NCBI GenBank assembly: GCA_030428405.1
Contig: JAUIEH010000178.1
Coordinates: 1 to 6,243, forward strand
DNA length: 6,243 nucleotides
Direction: 5' to 3'
Source: Alphaproteobacteria bacterium
Lineage (GTDB): Bacteria; Pseudomonadota; Alphaproteobacteria; Caulobacterales; Maricaulaceae
The notes under the pieces: model-generated
What the model saw: only the letters and a program-made list of their open reading frames with translations
Database searches by the model: none
Told to the model about the DNA's origin: nothing
Shown here: positions 1 to 5,254 of the stretch, in pieces
How the letters are laid out: each line of letters begins with the position of its first letter
How positions within the stretch are numbered: the first letter of the stretch is position 1
Program-made: the position numbers and the translations under genes

Positions 1-1269
1 GAAGCGCGGCTGACGCGAGCGGCGAGCGAGCTGAACGTCTCTCAGATTGAAGCGCAGGCGACGGAGCAAAGCGCAACGCCGATGGCGCGCCCGTCCATCG
101 TCGTCTTGCCCTTCCGACTGGTCGGCGTGGCCGGGCCTTATTCCGGCATCGCGGACGCCGTGCCCGATGAACTCATCACCGTGCTCGCGCGTCTGCGCTG
201 GCTGTTCGTGATTGCGCGTGGCACCGCGTTTCGCTTCCGCGCGCCGGATCAGGACATAGTCGAAATCGGGCGCGTGCTTGGGGTGCGCTATTGCCTGACG
301 GGAACCATTGAAATGTCCGGCGACGACATAATCGTCGCGGTCGAACTCGCCGACACGAAAAACGCCGGCGTCTTGTGGGGCGAGCGCTTTGCTGCGCGCA
401 TCGAAGCCATTCACGAAATACGTGAACAGATAATCACGAGCGTCGTGTCTTCTCTGGAGCTGCACATCCCGATGAATGAGGCCCGCGCCGCACGGCTGGC
501 CTCGCCCGACCGGCTTGATGCGTGGTCGGCGTATCATCTCGGCCTGCAGCACCTTTATCGCTTTAATCGCGCCGACAACGCAGCGGCGGTCGAGCTGTTC
601 TCGCAAGCGGTGAAGCGCGATCCGGAGTTCGCGCGCGCGCATGCCGCTCTATCGAGCGCGCATTTTCAGAACGCCTTTCAACGCTACAACGCCGATCGAA
701 GTGCGGACGCCCTGGCTGCGCGCCGGCATGCAGAACGCGGCGTCGAGCTCGATCCGCTCGACCCCTTCGTCAATTTCTCCATGGGTCGCTCATTCTGGGT
801 GGCGGACGACATCGAGGGCGGGACGAGTTGGCTCGACCGCGCCGTGGCGCTCAGTCCGAATTATGCGCAGGGATTTTATGCGCGCGCCTGGGCCACGACG
901 ATTTCAGGCGCCGCCGGCGCGCCGCGTGAGGACGTCGATGCGGCCATTTCGCTGAGCCCGCTCGATCCCTTCCGTTATGCGATGCTGGGCGTCCGCGCAT
1001 TTAACTGCTTCGTGGACGGTGATTTCGCGGAGGCCGCCCGTTTTGGCGAGGAGTCTGCACGCGCGCCGGGCGCGCATGCGCTGATCGCGGCGATCGCGGC
1101 GGCGATGCATACGATAAACGGTGATGAACCGCGTGCGCAGCGCTGGGCGAAAGATATTCGAGCGCGCCGTCCCGACCTGACGCGCAAGGCGTTCTTCGAG
1201 GCGTTTCCATTTCAAGAGCCCGACAAGCGCGCACAGCTTGATGCCGCGCTTGCAAAATGCGGGTTGTGA
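1..1269 (+). CDS. TolB-N/adenylate-cyclase-type TPR protein, 5'-truncated by window edge
   Basis: The frame is open from base 1, with 27 codons before the first ATG at 82, so the true start lies outside the window and 82 is probably an internal Met. Numbering from that Met, residues 4-125 match the TolB-N/FlgO-like domain of bacterial cyclase- and CadC-type regulators: PSIVVLPF at 4-11, the ADAVPDELITVLARL stretch, LFVIARGTAF at 41-50, LGVRYCLTGTI at 66-76, and the VLWGERF segment near 97-103. After it come about four TPR-like helix pairs, each ending in a [DS]P motif: roughly 147-181, 185-225, 228-259 and 261-295, with a looser alpha-helical tail to 395. In this family the N-terminus, missing here, is usually a winged-helix DNA-binding domain or a class III cyclase domain. 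The role is therefore probably signalling or transcriptional regulation, with the TPRs mediating protein contacts. No transmembrane segment is visible in the part present. It converges on the pirin gene, and its stop codon lies inside a hairpin. Confidence 0.8.
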   Translation, partial: EARLTRAASELNVSQIEAQATEQSATPMARPSIVVLPFRLVGVAGPYSGIADAVPDELITVLARLRWLFVIARGTAFRFRAPDQDIVEIGRVLGVRYCLTGTIEMSGDDIIVAVELADTKNAGVLWGERFAARIEAIHEIREQIITSVVSSLELHIPMNEARAARLASPDRLDAWSAYHLGLQHLYRFNRADNAAAVELFSQAVKRDPEFARAHAALSSAHFQNAFQRYNADRSADALAARRHAERGVELDPLDPFVNFSMGRSFWVADDIEGGTSWLDRAVALSPNYAQGFYARAWATTISGAAGAPREDVDAAISLSPLDPFRYAMLGVRAFNCFVDGDFAEAARFGEESARAPGAHALIAAIAAAMHTINGDEPRAQRWAKDIRARRPDLTRKAFFEAFPFQEPDKRAQLDAALAKCGL

Positions 1270-1295
1270 GCGCGGCGCAATAAACGCCGCGCTCA
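1267..1295. terminator. Hairpin between convergent genes, candidate bidirectional terminator
   Basis: An 11-bp perfect, GC-rich inverted repeat (tgagcgcggcg at 1267-1277, cgccgcgctca at 1285-1295) flanks a 7-nt AT-rich loop (caataaa). It begins on the TGA stop of the upstream plus-strand gene and ends 5 nt before the TAA stop of the minus-strand pirin gene, so it can fold in both transcripts. Neither side has a clean run of T, so intrinsic termination is plausible but not proven. It may instead protect 3' ends. Confidence 0.6.
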
Positions 1296-1299
1296 GCCA

Positions 1300-1998
1300 T
1301 TACGCCGCCATGTCGAAGATCAGCGCCTCTGCGTCCTCAAGGCCGCGCAAGCTGATTTCTTCGGCACCCGACAATTGCGCGCCATCGCCGGCTTCGAGCG
1401 TCTCGCCATTGAGCTCGACACGACCGCGCGCGATTTGAACCCAGCCGAGCCGGTCCTGAGCCAGCGCATGAGACACCGCGCCGCCGGCACTCAACCGTGT
1501 ACGGTAGAGGTCGACATTCTGATGGATCGTCACCGAGCCGTCGCGGCCGTCGCGGCTGCCGACAAGTTGCAGCCTGTCTTCCGCATCCCTGGGGGCGAAG
1601 CTCTTTTGCTCATAGCCCGGCTCTGCGCCATTGCGCTCCGGCATGATCCAGATCTGCAGGAAATGAACGGGCTCGTCCTTGGAGTGATTATATTCGGAGT
1701 GACGCACGCCCGTTCCCGCCGACATGCGCTGGACGTCGCCGGGCTGAATGACCGAGCCCGTGCCGAGCGAGTCTTCGTGTTCGAGCGCGCCGTCGAGAAC
1801 GTAAGAGATGATCTCCATGTCCTGATGGCCATGAGTGTCAAAGCCCGCGCCCGGCGAGACGCGGTCTTCGTTCAAGACGCGCAAAGGCCCGTGGCCCATA
1901 TGGGCGGCATCGAAATACTGGCCGAATGAAAAGCTGTGCTTGGTGTTCAGCCAGCCGAAATTCGCGCCGCCGCGATCGCTGGATTTTCGAATGATCAT
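1300..1998 (-). CDS. Pirin family protein (YhhW-type bicupin, quercetinase-like)
   Basis: This is a 232-residue two-domain cupin that matches the pirin family along its whole length and is close in size to E. coli YhhW (about 231 residues). The N-terminal cupin carries the metal-ligand pattern at H56, H58 (THGHQDME), H100 and E102 (RHSEYN). Other family signatures are RKSSDRG at 4-10, HSFSFGQYFD at 21-30, MSAGTGVRHSEYN at 92-104 and LQIWIMPE at 114-121. The C-terminal cupin runs from about 150 to 230. Bacterial pirins bind Fe or another divalent metal, and some show quercetin 2,3-dioxygenase activity in vitro; the physiological substrate is usually unknown. The start at 1998 is chosen over an in-frame ATG at 2013 because MIIRKSSDRG aligns with the family N-terminus and a GGAG sits 9 nt upstream. 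The ATG at 2013 has no ribosome binding site. It lies 87 nt after the phoH stop, so it is either last in the minus-strand run or has its own promoter. Confidence 0.93.
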   Translation of the reverse strand: MIIRKSSDRGGANFGWLNTKHSFSFGQYFDAAHMGHGPLRVLNEDRVSPGAGFDTHGHQDMEIISYVLDGALEHEDSLGTGSVIQPGDVQRMSAGTGVRHSEYNHSKDEPVHFLQIWIMPERNGAEPGYEQKSFAPRDAEDRLQLVGSRDGRDGSVTIHQNVDLYRTRLSAGGAVSHALAQDRLGWVQIARGRVELNGETLEAGDGAQLSGAEEISLRGLEDAEALIFDMAA

Positions 1999-2007
1999 TA
2001 CGCCGCA

Positions 2008-2011
2008 CTCC
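2008..2011 (-). promoter_or_regulatory. Ribosome binding site deciding the pirin start
   Basis: GGAG on the minus strand, 9 nt before the ATG at 1998. It overlaps the first codons of the alternative ATG at 2013, so it argues against that start. Confidence 0.55.
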
Positions 2012-2085
2012 ATCTGAAGTGGATCGAAGAGTTGCGGCAGATATAGGAAGGAACGAATGCGGCGCCAGAGGGGGCTTTCGTGCGA

Positions 2086-3069
2086 TCAGGCGGCCGAACG
2101 CAGCCCGATGTCGGTCTCGCCCGCAAACAATGCTTCGATCTGCGCAACGACGCTGTTGCGGATGATTTCCGTGCGGTCGAAATGATGCACGCTGGCGAAG
2201 TCGCGTCCTTCGACGAGTTCTAAGAAATGCGCCAGGCCGGACGGCTCGTCGCCGCGCAAATCGACTTGTTCGAGGTCGCCCGTAATGGCCAAGCGCGACT
2301 TGCGTCCAAGCCGCGTGGCGACCATGCGCATTTTGGCGACGGTCATGTTCTGCGCTTCATCGGCGACGATGAAGCTCTCATTGAACGTGCGCCCGCGCAT
2401 CCGGCCGAGCGGCAGAATCTTGATTTTTTCCTGCGCGATCAGCGTGAGCACTTGTTCGTGCGAAATCATCTCAAGCAGAATGTCCGTGAGCGGTGTGAGC
2501 TGAGGGTCGTCAGCCGTTTCCTCCCGCGACGCCGCCGTCATGACTTCCCGGTCCATCATCACATGCGGACGCGTGAGGACGATTGATTTGACCGCGCCTT
2601 TGGCGAGAAAATGGAGCGCCGCCGCCATGGCGAGATGCGTTTTGCCCGTGCCGGTGGCGCCGATGCCGAACACAAGCGGCGTCTCGGCGTGCAGAAGCGT
2701 GTTGAGAAACGCAACCTGGCTGAGCGACATCGGCCGCAAGGGTTTGGTCAGCCCCTCCAGACGAAACGCGAGGTCGCGCTGCAAAGCGTGTTCGACCGTT
2801 TGCACGACTGCAGCATCGATAGCCGCATCATCCATACGGCCATCCGCCAGCGCTTCTAAAATCGAGACGCCGAGACCGACGGCGGCATGGTCGCCGCTCA
2901 GGCGGACCGCGTCAGCGGTGCAGGTCACGGTCAGGCGATATGGCCGGCAGGCGCGCGCCAGGCGTTCGGCGACAGCATTTCCGCGGGCTGCTAGCACCGT
3001 CATGGCGGCGCGCGGCAGCGCAAGCGTTTCATCGTGCTGGCGCTGGGTCGGATCACAATGTTCGGGCAA
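2086..3069 (-). CDS. PhoH-like P-loop ATPase, divergent paralogue with TTG start
   Basis: This 327-residue protein has PhoH/YbeZ architecture. Residues 22-98 look like the KH-like N-terminal region. The P-loop ATPase domain runs from about 105 to 310, with Walker A GATGTGKT at 137-144, the family motif GRMRGRTFN at 222-230, Walker B FIVADEAQN at 233-241, ITGDLEQVDL at 262-271 and a C-terminal FDRTEIIRNSVV at 297-308. PhoH proteins are cytoplasmic ATPases or helicases tied to RNA metabolism; YbeZ works with the YbeY endoribonuclease. Unusually, the stretch after RPHV (167-170), where relatives carry a GExLGFLPG-type motif, is replaced by an unrelated polar segment (about 171-190), although the downstream LTPLTDIL still aligns. 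The TTG start is chosen because GGAGG lies 7 nt upstream; the internal ATG (Met23, at 3003) has no such site, and an ATG at 3085 is out of frame. No ybeY, corC or lnt gene is adjacent, so this is probably a second PhoH copy. Family assignment is firm; its specific role is unknown. Confidence 0.9.
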   Translation of the reverse strand: MPEHCDPTQRQHDETLALPRAAMTVLAARGNAVAERLARACRPYRLTVTCTADAVRLSGDHAAVGLGVSILEALADGRMDDAAIDAAVVQTVEHALQRDLAFRLEGLTKPLRPMSLSQVAFLNTLLHAETPLVFGIGATGTGKTHLAMAAALHFLAKGAVKSIVLTRPHVMMDREVMTAASREETADDPQLTPLTDILLEMISHEQVLTLIAQEKIKILPLGRMRGRTFNESFIVADEAQNMTVAKMRMVATRLGRKSRLAITGDLEQVDLRGDEPSGLAHFLELVEGRDFASVHHFDRTEIIRNSVVAQIEALFAGETDIGLRSAA

Positions 3070-3076
3070 GGCGGCG

Positions 3077-3081
3077 CCTCC
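3077..3081 (-). promoter_or_regulatory. Ribosome binding site supporting the TTG start of phoH
   Basis: GGAGG on the minus strand, 7 nt before the TTG codon at 3069. This is the only strong Shine-Dalgarno match near the N-terminus, and it is what fixes the non-ATG start. Confidence 0.65.
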
Positions 3082-3123
3082 GCATGGCTGGACGTCGCAC
3101 TGGTCTAACGCATGAAGGTTCAG

Positions 3124-3185
3124 GCCGGCTTAAGAGATGTTTTAAGCGGCGGATCGCAGCGATTGCGCGCAATCAAGCCGGCTTG
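3124..3185. repeat. Cluster of three dyad symmetries between phosphotransferase and phoH genes
   Basis: Three inverted repeats are packed into 62 bp. They are a 14-bp perfect palindrome GATTGCGCGCAATC at 3161-3174, a 12-bp perfect palindrome CAAGCCGGCTTG at 3174-3185 that shares one base with the first, and an imperfect hairpin at 3124-3150 (gcc-g-gcttaa / ttaagc-ggc, 8-nt loop, one bulged G). The two palindromes overlap the stop codon and last codons of the phosphotransferase gene. The 8-mer gccggctt occurs at 3124 and again at 3177. This could be an operator or a 3'-end structure that uncouples phoH from the upstream operon. No T-run follows on the minus strand, so a classic terminator is unlikely. 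Confidence 0.45.
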
Positions 3186-4222
3186 GCGAATGTCGCTTCG
3201 GCCAGACGCCGGGCATAGCGCGCGGTCGGGAACGCGGCGTCAGCATAGAGCAGGCCGTCATCGGAGACCGCCATGCCGGCGCGTGCGCGCGATGCGATGC
3301 CGCAGAAAACGGACGCGTAGCGGAACATGTTGAAGGCGACGTGGAACTCGAAATGCGGGAACGCATCGACGCCGCTTTGCGCGCAATACCAGTCCATCAG
3401 CTCGCGCGGCGCGGGCGCGCCACTGGCTTCGAGGTCGTCATCGGGCCCGAACTTGCCCTGCGGATTGTCGGGCATGAAATGATTGATCGCGAGCAGGGCC
3501 GCATCGCTGTCGCCGTCGCCGAGCGTGGCCATCTCCCAGTCGAGAATGGCGATGACGCGCGGTTCGCTGGGATGGATCACGACATTGCCGAGCCGCACGT
3601 CGCCGTGAACGATGGTTGTGCGCCGCTGTGGCGGAACATGCTCGGGCAGGGTCTTCATGAGCCAGTCCATATCGGGGTCGCCGTCGGGCTCATATTGTTT
3701 GAAAAGCTTGGAGTGCAGGGCGAGCTGGCGCGAGACATAGCCGTCCGGCTTGCCGAAGCCTTCAAGCCCCGCCGCACGCCAATCAACGGCGTGGAGCTTG
3801 GCGTAGGCCTCAACGAAACTGCGCCAGATTTCGCGTCTCTCGGCTGGTGAAAAACCGGGCAGCGTGCACAAATCCTCAATCCGTCCGTCAACGAATTCCA
3901 TCAGGTAGAATTCGCCGCCGGTGACGTTTTCATCGCTGCAATAGTGATGCACTTCAGGCGTCGGCGTCTCGGTCGGCTGCAGCGCCGTCAAGACGCGATA
4001 TTCGCGCGCGATGTCATGGGCCCAGCGTGGCGCGCCGGCGGGGCGCATGCGCATTACGACGGGACCGCGTGCGGTATCTACACGGAAGGTCGGATTGGAC
4101 TGACCGCCTTTGAGTTGCGTGATGGCGCTGACTTCGGCCCATTCGGGCGCGGCTTCGCGCAGATAGACGCTGAGGCGCGCAATCTCGGCCGCGCCGAAAT
4201 CATACATGACCTGTTCAGACAT
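3173..4222 (-). CDS. APH-family phosphotransferase (ACAD10/11 N-terminal kinase type)
   Basis: This 349-residue protein has an aminoglycoside-phosphotransferase/choline-kinase-like fold. The glycine-rich segment LKGGQSNPTFRV is at 37-48, the beta-3 region VVMRMRPAG at 55-63, and REYRVLTAL at 73-81 supplies the helix-C glutamate (E74). The catalytic loop IVHGDVRLGNVV at 204-215 provides D208 and N213, and ILDWEMATLGD at 226-236 provides the metal-binding D228. The last two motifs closely match the kinase domain fused to acyl-CoA dehydrogenase in animal ACAD10/11 and the stand-alone bacterial proteins related to it. Those act in lipid or acyl-CoA breakdown, not drug resistance, so an antibiotic-resistance label would be misleading. 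The substrate is unknown, and no acyl-CoA dehydrogenase gene is visible. It starts 2 nt after the SnoaL-like gene stops and has only a weak ribosome binding site, which suggests translational coupling. Confidence 0.88.
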   Translation of the reverse strand: MSEQVMYDFGAAEIARLSVYLREAAPEWAEVSAITQLKGGQSNPTFRVDTARGPVVMRMRPAGAPRWAHDIAREYRVLTALQPTETPTPEVHHYCSDENVTGGEFYLMEFVDGRIEDLCTLPGFSPAERREIWRSFVEAYAKLHAVDWRAAGLEGFGKPDGYVSRQLALHSKLFKQYEPDGDPDMDWLMKTLPEHVPPQRRTTIVHGDVRLGNVVIHPSEPRVIAILDWEMATLGDGDSDAALLAINHFMPDNPQGKFGPDDDLEASGAPAPRELMDWYCAQSGVDAFPHFEFHVAFNMFRYASVFCGIASRARAGMAVSDDGLLYADAAFPTARYARRLAEATFAKPA

Positions 4223-4224
4223 GC

Positions 4225-4617
4225 TTATGCGGCTTTCGACTTTAGCGCGCGGCGAAACACGCCGGTGTCGAAGATCTCGCGCCAGCGCGTGATCTTGCCG
4301 TTCTCAAGATTGACGAAGGCGATGCCGTCGAGCTTGACGGTCTTGCCCTCAAAGCCATTGCCGTGGCCGTGCAGCGTCATGGTGTAGCCGACTGCCTGGT
4401 GTTCGCCTTCGCCGGCCACGTCGAACACTTCATAGGTCGCGTGGGACCAGTTCTTCTTCATCGTCTGGACGTGGCCGTTAAGTCCCTCAATCGTGGTCAC
4501 CACGCCAACGGGGTCTTCGACAGAAAATTCCGGCGCGAAAGCGGCGGCGTAAGCGTCCTCGTCCATCGCCGCCCAGGCGTCCATGAATTGGGTGATCGCA
4601 GGATGCGGCTGCGGCAT
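4225..4617 (-). CDS. SnoaL-like/NTF2-family protein
   Basis: This 130-residue single-domain protein fits the NTF2-like superfamily in length and pattern. An N-terminal helix (ITQFMDAWAAMDEDAYAAAF, 8-27) is followed by EFSVEDPVG (30-38), a middle strand pair that includes AVGYTMTLHG (75-84), and the closing strands KLDGIAFVNLENGKITRWREIFD (95-117) typical of SnoaL-like proteins. The family uses a cone-shaped pocket to bind small hydrophobic ligands and includes isomerases, cyclases, epoxide hydrolases and non-catalytic binding proteins, so no reaction can be assigned from sequence alone. The start is clear: GGAGG lies 5 nt before the ATG. It is the first gene of the minus-strand run and is tightly linked to the phosphotransferase (2-nt gap), so the two probably share a pathway. 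Confidence 0.85.
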   Translation of the reverse strand: MPQPHPAITQFMDAWAAMDEDAYAAAFAPEFSVEDPVGVVTTIEGLNGHVQTMKKNWSHATYEVFDVAGEGEHQAVGYTMTLHGHGNGFEGKTVKLDGIAFVNLENGKITRWREIFDTGVFRRALKSKAA

Positions 4618-4791
4618 TGGTTCCTCCCTGGGGCCGGCGCGGCTGCGCGCCGCGCTTTGTTATTCGTCATTGTCCACAAGCTCATCATGACGGGTATCGT
4701 TATGCAAGCCGGTGTGCGCCCGGCCCCCGCGCGATGCGCCTTCAAGCTGCGGCGCAGAGATGTTAGCGTTTGGGCGACGGGGAGGCGCGCC
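4618..4791. promoter_or_regulatory. Divergent intergenic region between the SnoaL-like gene and iorAB-like genes
   Basis: This 174-bp spacer should hold the promoters of both divergent units. It contains the two ribosome binding sites (GGAGG on the minus strand at 4623-4627; GGGGAGG on the plus strand at 4779-4785), a GC hairpin at 4637-4655 and a weaker one at 4735-4756 (tgcgcc / ggcgca, 10-nt loop). An AT-richer patch at 4656-4705 is the likeliest place for promoter elements, but no -35/-10 pair is convincing on either strand. Confidence 0.5.
4637..4655. repeat. GC-rich hairpin in the SnoaL-like gene leader
   Basis: A perfect 7-bp stem (gcgcggc / gccgcgc) with a 5-nt loop (tgcgc). On the plus strand it is followed by tttgttatt, so it resembles an intrinsic terminator pointing toward the iorA-like gene. 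In the minus-strand transcript it would sit 9 nt upstream of the ribosome binding site of the SnoaL-like gene. It could limit read-through, act in an iorAB leader, or affect translation of the SnoaL-like gene. Confidence 0.35.
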
Positions 4792-5253
4792 ATGAGATTT
4801 ACGGTCAACGGAACCGCCCGCGAGGTCGATGTCGAAGAGGAGATGCCGCTCCTCTGGGTGTTGCGCGACGAACTTGGCGTCACCGGCGTCAAATATGGCT
4901 GCGGCGTCGCGCAATGCGGCGCGTGTACCGTCTTTATCGACGGCCAGGCCATGCGCGCGTGCCAGGTCCCGGCCGGCAGCATTGAGGGCGCGGACATCAC
5001 CACGATCGAAGGGCTCGGAACGCCGGACGCTCTGCATGTCGTCCAGCGCGCCTGGATCGAGCATCAGGTCGCCCAATGCGGCTACTGCCAGTCCGGACAG
5101 ATCATGCAGGCGGCCTGGCTGCTGGATGGAAATCCTGATCCGAGCGACGAGGAAATCGACCACGTGATGAGCGGCAATCTCTGTCGTTGCGGCACTTATC
5201 CGCGCATTCGCGAGGCCATTCGCACGGCGTCTCGCATGATGCGGGAGCGCTGA
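4792..5253 (+). CDS. iorA: [2Fe-2S] small subunit of isoquinoline 1-oxidoreductase/aldehyde oxidoreductase-type enzyme
   Basis: This 153-residue protein has the two-cluster layout of the xanthine oxidase family. A plant-ferredoxin-type domain binds one cluster through C37, C42, C45 and C57 (YGCGVAQCGACTVFIDG). An all-helical domain binds the second through C96, C99, C131 and C133 (QCGYCQSGQ and GNLCRCGTYPRI). It passes electrons from the molybdenum site of the partner subunit to an external acceptor. The length matches stand-alone small subunits of the IorA type. The ATG at 4792 is fixed by GGGGAGG 6 nt upstream and by the conserved MRFTVNG N-terminus; the frame stays open for over 400 nt before it, but that is chance. 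There is no signal peptide, so export would occur as a complex with the Tat-tagged large subunit. The gene name is by family; the substrate need not be isoquinoline. Confidence 0.93.
   Translation: MRFTVNGTAREVDVEEEMPLLWVLRDELGVTGVKYGCGVAQCGACTVFIDGQAMRACQVPAGSIEGADITTIEGLGTPDALHVVQRAWIEHQVAQCGYCQSGQIMQAAWLLDGNPDPSDEEIDHVMSGNLCRCGTYPRIREAIRTASRMMRER
5243..5247 (+). promoter_or_regulatory. Ribosome binding site of the large-subunit gene
   Basis: GGGAG, 7 nt before the ATG at 5255 and inside the last codons of the small-subunit gene. It supports a separate but coupled start after the 1-nt gap. Confidence 0.55.
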
Positions 5254-5254
5254 G

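Noticed and set aside
627..642. Alternating cgcgcgcgc tract as a Z-DNA or repeat element
   Set aside because: It is short, lies inside coding sequence and is explained by GC-rich Ala/Arg codons.
1375..1929. A 184-codon plus-strand open frame
   Set aside because: It lies wholly antisense to the well-supported pirin gene and resembles no family; such shadow frames are expected in GC-rich DNA.
2040..2045. TATATC on the minus strand as a possible -10 box for pirin
   Set aside because: No -35-like hexamer lies at a suitable distance upstream, so one AT-rich hexamer is not enough.
3173..4222. Aminoglycoside resistance gene
   Set aside because: The HGDVRLGN and LDWEMATLGD motifs place it with ACAD10/11-type kinases, and no resistance or mobile context is present.
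4670..4700. TTGTCC and TATCGT on the plus strand as a possible promoter for the iorA-like gene
   Set aside because: The spacer is 19 nt and both hexamers are weak matches, so this is indistinguishable from chance.
4363..4791. A 143-codon N-terminal extension of the [2Fe-2S] subunit, open in frame upstream of 4792
   Set aside because: The extension runs antisense through the SnoaL-like gene and has no family resemblance. A strong ribosome binding site and the conserved N-terminus put the start at 4792.
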